From JBFKOL01 sp041628815 (lineage in GTDB: Bacteria > Bacteroidota > Bacteroidia > Chitinophagales > Saprospiraceae): a stretch of DNA of 24,721 bases. A program made the translations under genes and the position numbers. Each line of letters starts with the position of its first letter. The first letter of the stretch is position 1. A model generated the notes under the pieces. The model searched no databases and was not told where the DNA came from. It saw nothing but the letters and a program-made list of their open reading frames with translations. The DNA lies in NCBI GenBank assembly GCA_041628815.1, contig JBFKOL010000023.1, positions 1-24,721 on the forward strand, in the 5' to 3' direction. Shown here piece by piece: positions 17,159 through 24,022 of this stretch.

Positions 17159-17653
17159 ATGTTTGCCTCGGCCTTTGTTGATTTTGCTTTTGGTCAGCTC
17201 GAGCTGACTGCATCAGACCTTGGTCTTCGGTCCATCATGTTTTCTTCTGAACGTTTAGAAGACCATATAGATCGTGCCCTCCATCCTGTTCTAAGACTGG
17301 CAGAGCGTGAGCTTCAGGCGTATTTTAATGGCAGCTTGACTGCATTTTCGGTGCCGTTGGACTTGACCGGACATTCAGAATTCAACTTAAAGGTGTGGCA
17401 AAAGGTGCGGAATATTCCCTATGGGGAAACAAGGTCTTATTCAGACATCGCCGTCTCCATTGGCAATCACGATGCTGTCAGGGCTGTGGGATTGGCCAAT
17501 GGACGAAATCCTATCCCCATTATTGTGCCTTGCCATAGGGTTATAGGCAACAATGGTTCCCTCACCGGATATGCCTATGGGCTTGAAATGAAACAATGGC
17601 TCCTGGAGCTTGAATGGCTTCGCAGAAAAACTCCCTCAGGAATGCTTTTTTAA
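17159..17653 (+). CDS. ogt: Methylated-DNA--protein-cysteine methyltransferase (Ogt/AGT)
   Basis: This 164-aa DNA repair protein transfers alkyl groups from O6-alkylguanine to its own cysteine and is used up in the reaction. The active site IIVPCHRVIG places Cys at residue 125. The DNA-binding helix-turn-helix region shows NIPYGETRSYSDIA (85-98) and AVRAVGLANGRNPIP (106-120) with the arginine finger, and the pocket segment GSLTGYAYGLEMKQWLLELE follows. Length and N terminus (MFASAFVDFAFGQLELT) match stand-alone Ogt-type proteins without an Ada regulatory domain. It is divergent from tRNA-Phe. A TAATTTG stretch just upstream (17140s) is an incomplete -7 match. Whether it is closer to ogt or ada-type nomenclature cannot be settled from the sequence, but the chemistry is clear. 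Confidence 0.93.
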   Translation: MFASAFVDFAFGQLELTASDLGLRSIMFSSERLEDHIDRALHPVLRLAERELQAYFNGSLTAFSVPLDLTGHSEFNLKVWQKVRNIPYGETRSYSDIAVSIGNHDAVRAVGLANGRNPIPIIVPCHRVIGNNGSLTGYAYGLEMKQWLLELEWLRRKTPSGMLF

Positions 17654-17929
17654 ACATCTAACAGCGATTGAATTAATGATTTTCAGAAAAATAAGATCGG
17701 TCACTGTACATAGAAGGGTCAACCATTGATTTATAGAGTTATGTCAAAGAGCCATGACAATTTATTCTTGAATAGGTCATTATTAGCTTAGTTGTAATCA
17801 TGTCAAAGGAATCAACTAACCATTGAATCTGCCGGTATAAATGGGCCTCCCGACCTTAATTTTAAGGATTCGCGTAAAAGATTAGCGAATGGAACAGAAA
17901 TAGAAAAGGACGCTGGTGCCAAGATGCTT
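17654..17929. other. Intergenic region (276 nt) between convergent genes, with two tandem hairpins and paired short repeats
   Basis: No convincing gene is present. Two adjacent hairpins occur: CCTTAA/TTAAGG (17854-17867, 2-nt loop) and ATTCGC/GCGAAT (17868-17890, 11-nt loop). Neither has a clear U tract on either strand. Two 9-mers are each repeated in a nested order: AACCATTGA (17721, 17818) around ATGTCAAAG (17741, 17800). This could be a decayed gene or a 3' UTR structure. Confidence 0.35.
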
Positions 17930-18313
17930 TTAATTCAACCGGTCTTTTTGACAAAGGATAAACGTCGGCACTTTAACATCGAACGACATTCCATCGGAAG
18001 AAACCATTTGATAGGTGCCACTCATCTTGCCTATGTCTGTCGCCATCGGGCACCAAGACGAATAGCTGTGCGATTCTCCGGGGTGCAGGACAGGTTGTTG
18101 TCCGACGACTCCGTCGCCCTTCACCTCACGGATGTTCAATTCTGAATCGACAATAATCCAATGACGACTCATAAGCTGAACTGTCGAGTGACCTTTATTT
18201 TCTATGGTAATGACATAACTGTGCACATATTTACGCTCCTTTGGAATGGAATGTGCTTCTTCATATTGAGTGGTCACGCTGACCTGGATACCGTTGGTTG
18301 TACACGTATGCAA
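17930..18313 (-). CDS. apaG: ApaG-domain protein (Co2+/Mg2+ efflux protein ApaG family)
   Basis: This 127-aa protein is a single ApaG domain, a fibronectin-III-like beta-sandwich. Family features are YVHSYVITIENKG near 28-40, VQLMSRHWIIVDS at about 45-57, GDGVVGQQPVLHPGESHSY and GKMSGTYQM. Salmonella ApaG was linked to divalent cation resistance, but the biochemical role is unresolved. Translation appears to begin at TTG 18313: a stop codon lies six bases upstream in frame, and the next in-frame ATG would remove about a third of the domain. It follows yicC by 42 nt on the same strand and is probably co-transcribed with it. The downstream region is the hairpin-bearing gap at 17654-17929. Confidence 0.93.
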   Translation of the reverse strand: MHTCTTNGIQVSVTTQYEEAHSIPKERKYVHSYVITIENKGHSTVQLMSRHWIIVDSELNIREVKGDGVVGQQPVLHPGESHSYSSWCPMATDIGKMSGTYQMVSSDGMSFDVKVPTFILCQKDRLN

Positions 18314-18355
18314 TGTTCAGAATTTCAGGCGAAAATTATTACAAATTTGCCATAC

Positions 18356-19228
18356 TTACAGGACATTGGCGAGCTGTTCTTTGATTTGATCGAGCTCAAC
18401 CTTCATATCAACTACAGTCTGTTGAATGTTCGAAAATTGTGCTTTAGCTCCCATGGTGTTGATTTCACGTCCCATTTCCTGAGAGATAAAACTGAGCTTC
18501 TTACCCAGCTGATCGTTATCAGATTCCAATTCTGAAACAAAAAAGCGACAGTGCTGTTCGAGACGGACTTTTTCTTCGTGTATATCCATCTTCTCCAAAT
18601 AGTAGATAAGTTCTTGCTCCATACGGTTCTGGTCTATGGTGTCACCGTTGAGGTGGTCCTGGATCAATCTGTTCAACTTTTCGGTGAGCTCATTCTTTCG
18701 ATCGTTTTCATGGATGGCTACGTCATCGATCAGTTCAATAATGGTACTTACGCGGCCCATGAGATCCTTTTTCAGCGCCGATCCCTCCATGGCCCTGAAG
18801 TCCTGTAACTGGTCAAGGGCTTTATCCACGAGGGCAAGTACAAATTCAAACTCTTCGTCTGTGATGTCTTCCTCTTTTGTTTCGATCACATTGGGTATGC
18901 GTATAATGGTTTGAAGAAAGTCTTGGTGACTCAGGCCATAGCGCATGGCGAATGCGGACAAGTCGTGGTAGTATTTGTCTACAAGATTCATGTTCAGACC
19001 TACGTCGATGCTATCATCAGAGCTCAGGGTAATGACAAAATCGACTTTGCCTCGGTGCAACCTGTCGAGGATATATTTGCGTAATTCAATCTCCTTGGAT
19101 TTAAAATGTGCAGGTACCTTAGCTCTCAGGTCCGTCGTTTTTCCGTTGAGTGCTTTGATATCTATGGAGTAGTTTCGCCCGTTGAAGATTCCTTTGGCCC
19201 TTCCGAATCCCGTCATCGAATACAGCAT
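18356..19228 (-). CDS. yicC: YicC-family endoribonuclease
   Basis: This 290-aa protein starts with the family signature MLYSMTGFGRAKG and contains the YicC_N-like domain (about 1-155) and the DUF1732 C-terminal domain (about 205-290). The latter includes RMEQELIYYLEKMDIHEEKV, FISQEMGREINTMGAKA and the end VDMKVELDQIKEQLANVL. YicC of E. coli is reported to be an RNA endonuclease that promotes small-RNA turnover. Length is normal and no residue is obviously missing. It is the first gene of a yicC-apaG unit and is divergent from the HU-like gene across a 169-nt AT-rich gap. In many bacteria yicC lies beside gmk; no gmk is seen here. Confidence 0.93.
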   Translation of the reverse strand: MLYSMTGFGRAKGIFNGRNYSIDIKALNGKTTDLRAKVPAHFKSKEIELRKYILDRLHRGKVDFVITLSSDDSIDVGLNMNLVDKYYHDLSAFAMRYGLSHQDFLQTIIRIPNVIETKEEDITDEEFEFVLALVDKALDQLQDFRAMEGSALKKDLMGRVSTIIELIDDVAIHENDRKNELTEKLNRLIQDHLNGDTIDQNRMEQELIYYLEKMDIHEEKVRLEQHCRFFVSELESDNDQLGKKLSFISQEMGREINTMGAKAQFSNIQQTVVDMKVELDQIKEQLANVL

Positions 19229-19397
19229 ACTGCTTTATTTATTGACACTAAAGTAGATATATTATATTTTTCTTTTATATGTAAATGATTGAAAAAAATG
19301 CTCATTTATTAGGATAAACGAATAAAATTGCGAAATTTGCCTCGCTGCTAGAGCCAAAATGGCTTTCGTAACTGTTTAAAAACCAACTATTTATCCC

Positions 19398-19709
19398 ATG
19401 CGAAAAGCAGACCTAGTCAACACCATTTCTGAAAAGACAGGCGTCCCGAAAGTAGATGTACTTGTCTCTATAGAAACATTTTTCAACGAAATTAAAGATA
19501 CGCTTTCCGCTGGAGAAAACGTCTACATTCGTGGTTTCGGATCCTTTATCATCAAAAAGAGGGCGAGAAAAATTGGCCGTCACATCAAGAAAAACGTTGC
19601 CCTTGAAATACCAGAGCATTACATACCGGCGTTCAAACCCGCAAAAATATTCATGGATCAGGTGAAGGACAGTGTCAAAAGTCTGCCATCTGAGGATGCC
19701 GAAGATTGA
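19398..19709 (+). CDS. HU/IHF-family nucleoid DNA-binding protein
   Basis: This 103-aa protein is a small dimeric DNA-bending protein of the bacterial histone-like family. It begins MRKADLVNTISEKTG, has the core RGFGSFIIKKRARKIGRHI at about 45-63 and ends the arm with PEHYIPAFKPAKIFMDQVK. The arm lacks the RNPxTG tip of E. coli HU and instead resembles the arm I recall from other Bacteroidota HU-like proteins (GRNI-type; here GRHI). A short acidic tail (SEDAED) follows. It starts a plus-strand gene cluster: its TGA overlaps the ATG of the TPR gene (TGATG), so the two are likely translationally coupled. Subtype (HU or IHF) cannot be decided from one gene. Confidence 0.92.
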   Translation: MRKADLVNTISEKTGVPKVDVLVSIETFFNEIKDTLSAGENVYIRGFGSFIIKKRARKIGRHIKKNVALEIPEHYIPAFKPAKIFMDQVKDSVKSLPSEDAED

Positions 19710-20488
19710 TGACCCGACCGCAGATTTACAGTACGACAGCTTTTATCGCCCTTTTCTTATTGCTCTTGTTTGGCTTTCGTACCAAGCCGTCTTCACTGCT
19801 GCGTGAAGAAAAAACGCGCATGCTTAACCTCCAGGCTACTGATATCTCCATATTAAAAAATGAAGCTTTCGGGACGATTGAGGGTCCAGATAAAGCGCGT
19901 ATTCAAATACTTGAATCGAGGCTGGCCGAAGCGTCCGACTCAACACAAAAAATACAGGTGCTCGAAGAATTATCATCAGAATGGTTTCGGCTGGGCAAGT
20001 ACTCGATGGCAGGATTTTATGCAGAGGAAATCGCAGGAATTACCAGCGACGCTGCGTCCTGGGGTATCGCAGGTACCACCTATGCGCTCGGTGCAGCACG
20101 GTCAACCATGGATAAAGAGAAAAAATACAACAGGGATAAATCCCTGGAAATGCTCGAAATGGCAATCAGTGAAGATCCCCAAAATCTGGAATATCAGATC
20201 AATAGAGCCGTGGTTCTGGCGGAGCAACCCGACTCAGATAATCCCATGAAAGGAATACAACTTCTTCTTGCTCTGAATAAAAATTATCCGGAAAACGTGC
20301 CTGTAATGAATAATCTTGCGAGATTTGCAATCCGGACCAACCAACTGGACAGGGCCCTTGAGCGATTGAACTATGCACTGGCTCTCGAACCTGACAATAG
20401 TCAAACCCATTGTTTGCTCGCCGAGTTGTATGAAAAAATGGGCGATACGGACACAGCGGCAGGATTCCGGATTAAATGTGACAATTAA
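19709..20488 (+). CDS. TPR-repeat protein with N-terminal membrane anchor
   Basis: This 259-aa protein starts with a basic residue and a hydrophobic segment (about residues 10-23, AFIALFLLLLFGF), which can be an uncleaved signal anchor, and then runs into helical repeats. TPR-like units include KSLEMLEMAISEDPQNLEY, VPVMNNLARFAIRTNQLDRA and ALERLNYALALEPDNSQTH. I expect a periplasmic, inner-membrane-tethered scaffold, but the partner is unknown. Its ATG at 19709 overlaps the HU stop codon by one base; the open frame also contains a TTG one codon earlier, which I reject because the overlap favours coupling. The COX24-like microprotein follows after 14 nt. Confidence 0.8.
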   Translation: MTRPQIYSTTAFIALFLLLLFGFRTKPSSLLREEKTRMLNLQATDISILKNEAFGTIEGPDKARIQILESRLAEASDSTQKIQVLEELSSEWFRLGKYSMAGFYAEEIAGITSDAASWGIAGTTYALGAARSTMDKEKKYNRDKSLEMLEMAISEDPQNLEYQINRAVVLAEQPDSDNPMKGIQLLLALNKNYPENVPVMNNLARFAIRTNQLDRALERLNYALALEPDNSQTHCLLAELYEKMGDTDTAAGFRIKCDN

Positions 20489-20502
20489 AACATAATAAGT
20501 AT

Positions 20503-20595
20503 ATGCCTTGCGGTAAAAAAAGAAAAAGACACAAGATATCGACGCACAAGCGTAAAAAACGGCTAAGGAAAAACAGACATAAGAAAAAGAAATAA
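20503..20595 (+). CDS. 30-aa basic microprotein, AURKAIP1/COX24 (mS38/bS22)-like
   Basis: The tiny frame encodes 30 residues starting MPCGKKRKRHKISTHKRKKR and ending in four lysines; about two thirds are Lys, Arg or His. The pattern KKRKRxKI(S/M)xxKRKKRLRKxR is that of the AURKAIP1/COX24 family, known from mitochondrial ribosomal protein mS38 and the mycobacterial small-subunit protein bS22, and annotated in many Bacteroidota genomes. By analogy it may sit in the small ribosomal subunit decoding region. It lies 14 nt after the TPR gene and 145 nt before the RNase G gene, in a cluster tied to nucleoid and RNA functions. Composition makes random occurrence very unlikely. Confidence 0.85.
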   Translation: MPCGKKRKRHKISTHKRKKRLRKNRHKKKK

Positions 20596-20601
20596 TTTAG
20601 T

Positions 20602-20668
20602 CCTTAAGGGCTGAAAGGTATTTTCCGTTTAATAAACGGCAGGATTTACTCTCGGGGGCATGTCCCCC
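20602..20668 (+). other. Hairpin-rich leader between the microprotein and RNase G genes
   Basis: Three inverted repeats lie in a row: CCTTAAGG (20602-20609), CCGTTT-AAT-AAACGG (20625-20639) and GGGGG-CATGT-CCCCC (20654-20668). The last is followed by CCTCTTTTCCC, which could make a weak intrinsic terminator or attenuator. In enteric bacteria the RNase E leader mediates feedback control; a similar role here is inference. Confidence 0.45.
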
Positions 20669-20730
20669 CTCTTTTCCCTGGCTGACCCGATCCACCTCGA
20701 ATATCTCTCTGTATTTTAATGATTCCTGCC

Positions 20731-20736
20731 AAGGAG
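20731..20736 (+). promoter_or_regulatory. Shine-Dalgarno AAGGAG before the RNase G gene
   Basis: AAGGAG lies 4 nt before GTG 20741 and supports that start. Strong Shine-Dalgarno sequences are uncommon in Bacteroidota, so it stands out among genes here. Confidence 0.5.
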
Positions 20737-20740
20737 AGCT

Positions 20741-22315
20741 GTGCTCGCCTTAAAAAATGTATGTGTGGAGAAAGAATTAATTATTAATTCTACCGGTAAA
20801 GCTGTGGATATAGCAATTCTCGAAAATCGCAGACTGGTAGAACTGCATAAAGAAGAACTAGGTAGCTCATTTAATGTCGGAGACATTTTTTTAGGGGTAA
20901 TCAAGAAGACCATGCCCGGCCTTAATGCAGCTTTTGTTGAAATCGGGCACCCGCGGGATGCCTTTCTTCACTACACCGATTGCGGGCCAAAATTGTCTTC
21001 AATAACAAAATTCACGCAAGGTGTAGCGCGAGGAAAAATCAAAGTTTCCAAACTGGACAACTTTGCCATTCCAAAAGATATCGACAAGAAAGGAAGCATA
21101 GAGCAGGTCCTTAAGCGAGGAGATCTTTTACTCGTGCAAGTATTGAAAGAACCCATCTCTACGAAAGGACCCCGCCTATCGTGTGAAATAACCATTCCTG
21201 GACGATACGTCGTGCTCAGTCCTTTCAAAAATATGGTAGCCGTTTCAAAAAAAGTTTCTACCGAAGAAGAAAGAAGCCGTCTCAAAAATCTGACAGAGTC
21301 CATTAAACCTAAAAATTTCGGTGTAATCGTCCGCACTGCTGCCGAAGGCAAAAAAGTGCAGGACATACATGAAGACATTCTGAGCCTTGTAAACAAATGG
21401 GACCAGATTTTTCAAAAATTGGTTGGGGCGCGTCGCCATAAAAAAGTACTCAAAGAACTCGATAAAACCGAGACCATACTTCGCGATATTCTCAACGAAT
21501 CATTCAACAGAATTGTCGTTAATAACCAGGAGACATACGCCAACCTGAAAGACTTCCTTGCGTCATTTTCCAAGGATAAAGTAAAGCTCCTCAATCATTA
21601 CAAAGGCAAAAGATCGGTATTTGACCATTTTGGCGTAACCAAACAAATCAAATCCTCCTTTGGCAAGACTTATACCATGCGCAGTGGAGCCTATCTCGTC
21701 ATTGAGCATACTGAGGCCATGCATGTAATAGACGTCAACAGCGGACCTAAAATGAAACGCACGGACCAGGAAAGCGCTGCACTCTCTGTAAACCTTGAAG
21801 CGGCCGAAGAAATCGCTCGACAAATGAAATTGAGAGATCTCGGAGGCATTGTTATTATCGACTTTATCGATATGAGGCATCCTGAAAATAAGGCAAAACT
21901 TGTCAAGGCCTTTAAAAAATACATGTCCACTGATAGGGCCCAGCACACCATTTTACCATTGACGAAATTTGGCCTTATGCAGGTCACAAGACAACGTACG
22001 CGGCCCGAGGTAGTCATAAGCACCGCAGAAGTTTGCCCATCTTGCAAAGGGACCGGTACAGTCACTCCCTCAGTATTGGTCACCGACGAAATCGAGCGCA
22101 ATCTCACCTTTATCTGTAACGCTCGTCCAAAATCGAAGGTCAAACTCACGGTACATCCTTTTGTCTACTCACACCTGACCAAGGGCTGGCCCAGCCAACG
22201 CATGAAATGGTTCTTGCGCTACAATAAATGGGTGGCTATCAGTGTAGATGCCGACTACGCACTCAATGAATACAAATTTTTTGATCAGAATGACGATGAA
22301 ATTCGTACCAACTGA
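20741..22315 (+). CDS. rng: Ribonuclease E/G family endoribonuclease (RNase G)
   Basis: RNase G/E cuts single-stranded AU-rich RNA from 5'-monophosphate ends and works in mRNA decay and rRNA maturation. The 524-aa protein contains an N-terminal RNase-H-like start (KELIINSTGKAVDIAILENR), an S1 RNA-binding domain (about 42-125), the 5'-sensor region, and a DNase-I-like catalytic domain with D331 in IDVNSGP and D374 in DFIDM. The zinc link is CPSCKGTG at 432-439. The RNase E C-terminal scaffold is absent, hence the RNase G call. GTG 20741 has an AAGGAG upstream; GTG 20765 (giving MEKELIINS) is a possible alternative. The GT-B gene follows after 6 nt. The structured leader upstream may regulate it. 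Confidence 0.95.
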   Translation: MLALKNVCVEKELIINSTGKAVDIAILENRRLVELHKEELGSSFNVGDIFLGVIKKTMPGLNAAFVEIGHPRDAFLHYTDCGPKLSSITKFTQGVARGKIKVSKLDNFAIPKDIDKKGSIEQVLKRGDLLLVQVLKEPISTKGPRLSCEITIPGRYVVLSPFKNMVAVSKKVSTEEERSRLKNLTESIKPKNFGVIVRTAAEGKKVQDIHEDILSLVNKWDQIFQKLVGARRHKKVLKELDKTETILRDILNESFNRIVVNNQETYANLKDFLASFSKDKVKLLNHYKGKRSVFDHFGVTKQIKSSFGKTYTMRSGAYLVIEHTEAMHVIDVNSGPKMKRTDQESAALSVNLEAAEEIARQMKLRDLGGIVIIDFIDMRHPENKAKLVKAFKKYMSTDRAQHTILPLTKFGLMQVTRQRTRPEVVISTAEVCPSCKGTGTVTPSVLVTDEIERNLTFICNARPKSKVKLTVHPFVYSHLTKGWPSQRMKWFLRYNKWVAISVDADYALNEYKFFDQNDDEIRTN

Positions 22316-22321
22316 TTCCTT

Positions 22322-23338
22322 GTGAATTCTCTCACATTCCTCGATGACTACAAGAATAAACGAATCATTGTAGCAGCACTCAACTGGGGCCTGGGACACG
22401 CTGCCAGGTGCATCCCTTTGATCCGGGTCCTCAAAAAAGAAAACGAAGTCATCCTCGCCTCTGATGGTCTGGCACTGGAGCTACTGAAGAAAGAATTTCC
22501 CAGGGCTCCTTTTGTAGAACTTCCTTCTTATAACATCCATTATCGCGGCAAATCATTTATGCGAAACATGTTTTTCCAGGCACCGAAAATCACAGGCGCC
22601 GTAAGCCAGGAAATGGCACTCGCTGATGAACTGGTCAGAAAATATAACATTTCGATGATCGTATCGGATCACAGGCTCGGCTTCAGATCGGATGATTGCC
22701 CATCCGTGATCCTTGCGCACCAGATACAAATTCAATCCTCCTTCGGACCGCTGGGTATTGTTGGTAGCAAGCTCAATAAATACTTCATCAACCAATTTGA
22801 CAAGTGCTGGATTCCGGACTACGAAAATGAAACGATGACACTGGCTGGCGATCTATCCAGACCTAGAGGATTGAAGCGTTTCTCTTTCATCGGTCCTGTT
22901 TCTCGTTTTTCATATGGCCAATCCGATTGTGACATAGATGTCCTGGTCTTACTGTCTGGTCCGGAACCTGCCAGGACACGGCTCGAAGAAAAGGTACTAA
23001 AATTATTGTCACACCAAGACTTTAAAGTGGTCGTCGTAAGAGGAAGCCAAAACAAATCGGCGACTGGATCGAGCGAAATCGAATACATCGATCTTGCCTG
23101 CACCGATGTCCTGGAAAATCTCCTTCACCGTTCCACAGTGGTTATAGCCCGAAGTGGATACAGTACGATCATGGATCTTGTAGCAACCAGGAAAACGGGT
23201 ATCCTGATCCCCACTCCAGGACAGACTGAACAGGAATACCTTGCAAGGCACCTTTCCAATCACGAAGGCTTTCATTTTCTTGATGAAGAAGAATTGAATT
23301 CAGGAAGTATGAAATTGATTGCTCAGCTGTTGAACTGA
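22322..23338 (+). CDS. GT-B fold glycosyltransferase (GT28/MurG-like)
   Basis: This 338-aa protein has the GT-B layout of MurG/GT28-type enzymes. The N-terminal domain opens with IVAALNWGLGHAARCIPLIR (about 16-35), the glycine-rich acceptor-side loop. The C-terminal domain carries the nucleotide-sugar site region, reading VVIARSGYSTIMDLVATRK and then ILIPTPGQTEQEYLARHL. There are no membrane helices, so it probably acts at the cytoplasmic side of the membrane. Acceptor and sugar are unknown. GTG 22322 is the only reasonable start near the RNase G stop (6 nt gap), and the two genes are probably co-transcribed. Its last 16 bases overlap the end of pth on the opposite strand. It is not MurG itself: family length and context differ from the mur cluster. 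Confidence 0.82.
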   Translation: MNSLTFLDDYKNKRIIVAALNWGLGHAARCIPLIRVLKKENEVILASDGLALELLKKEFPRAPFVELPSYNIHYRGKSFMRNMFFQAPKITGAVSQEMALADELVRKYNISMIVSDHRLGFRSDDCPSVILAHQIQIQSSFGPLGIVGSKLNKYFINQFDKCWIPDYENETMTLAGDLSRPRGLKRFSFIGPVSRFSYGQSDCDIDVLVLLSGPEPARTRLEEKVLKLLSHQDFKVVVVRGSQNKSATGSSEIEYIDLACTDVLENLLHRSTVVIARSGYSTIMDLVATRKTGILIPTPGQTEQEYLARHLSNHEGFHFLDEEELNSGSMKLIAQLLN

Positions 23339-23928
23339 TCCATGGTGTTCTTGATACCGGCCGCAGTAAAACTGAGTATGGCGTCGCTAGCGTTTTTGAT
23401 AAAGGTCCCCAGCCTTTCGCGCTCCTCATCTGACCAGGACCCCAAGACGTAGTCGACCTGCTCACCGGGATAAAATTCTTTCCCAATTCCGAGGCGAAGA
23501 CGAGCAAAATTCTTGCCAAGGTGCTGAATGATGTCCTTCAGGCCATTGTGTCCCCCGTCACTCCCTTTACCCCGAAGTCTTATCCTGCCAAAATCCAGGT
23601 TAATGTCATCTACAACAACAAGTACGCGATCCGCCGTAATATTTTCTTTCTGCATCCAGTACCTGACTGCTTTACCACTTCTGTTCATATAAGTGGAAGG
23701 TTTCAGTAAGACAATAGTCTTGCCCCTATACTTGATTCTTGCAATGTCTCCCAACTTTACCGTGTCAAATTTTGACCCAAAATCTTCGGCCAAAACCTCC
23801 ACAACCCTAAATCCAATGTTGTGCCTGGTATCTTCATATTCAGATCCAATATTCCCCAAGCCCGCCACTAAGAATTTCATCCTATCGTTGTTATCCTTTT
23901 TTCTTCCGAATAAATGACGAAAACACAT
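23323..23928 (-). CDS. pth: Peptidyl-tRNA hydrolase
   Basis: Pth frees tRNA from peptidyl-tRNA that dropped off ribosomes. Conserved elements are visible: GLGNIGSEYEDTRHNIGF with the catalytic histidine, KPSTYMNRSGKAV, the aspartate segment VDDINLDFGRIRLR, and GSDGGHNGLKDI. The catalytic core starts at Met 23880 (MKFLVAGLGN). I place the start at ATG 23928, since the short extension MCFRHLFGRKK resembles N-terminal extensions I recall in other Bacteroidota and lies just downstream of TACCTTTG (23947-23954). The open frame extends to 24042, but that would pass the -7 element and run into mfd. The 3' end overlaps the convergent glycosyltransferase gene by 16 bases. Confidence 0.94.
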   Translation of the reverse strand: MCFRHLFGRKKDNNDRMKFLVAGLGNIGSEYEDTRHNIGFRVVEVLAEDFGSKFDTVKLGDIARIKYRGKTIVLLKPSTYMNRSGKAVRYWMQKENITADRVLVVVDDINLDFGRIRLRGKGSDGGHNGLKDIIQHLGKNFARLRLGIGKEFYPGEQVDYVLGSWSDEERERLGTFIKNASDAILSFTAAGIKNTMDQFNS

Positions 23929-23946
23929 CTTCCCCGCTTTCGGGCT

Positions 23947-23954
23947 CAAAGGTA
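23947..23954 (-). promoter_or_regulatory. -7 element TACCTTTG upstream of pth
   Basis: TACCTTTG on the minus strand matches TAnnTTTG. It would start transcription near 23940, which supports a pth start at 23928 or 23880 and argues against 24042. No clear -33 TTTG is present. Confidence 0.45.
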
Positions 23955-24022
23955 ATGTGTTCTTATAAATCGTTTCGATCGCTCTTCTATGGAATCGGCA
24001 TGATCTTAAACGAAAGATCGCA

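Noticed and set aside
19229..19397. Promoter for the HU-like gene at GAAATTTG (19332-19339)
   Set aside because: It misses the first T of the -7 consensus and has no TTG at a usable distance.
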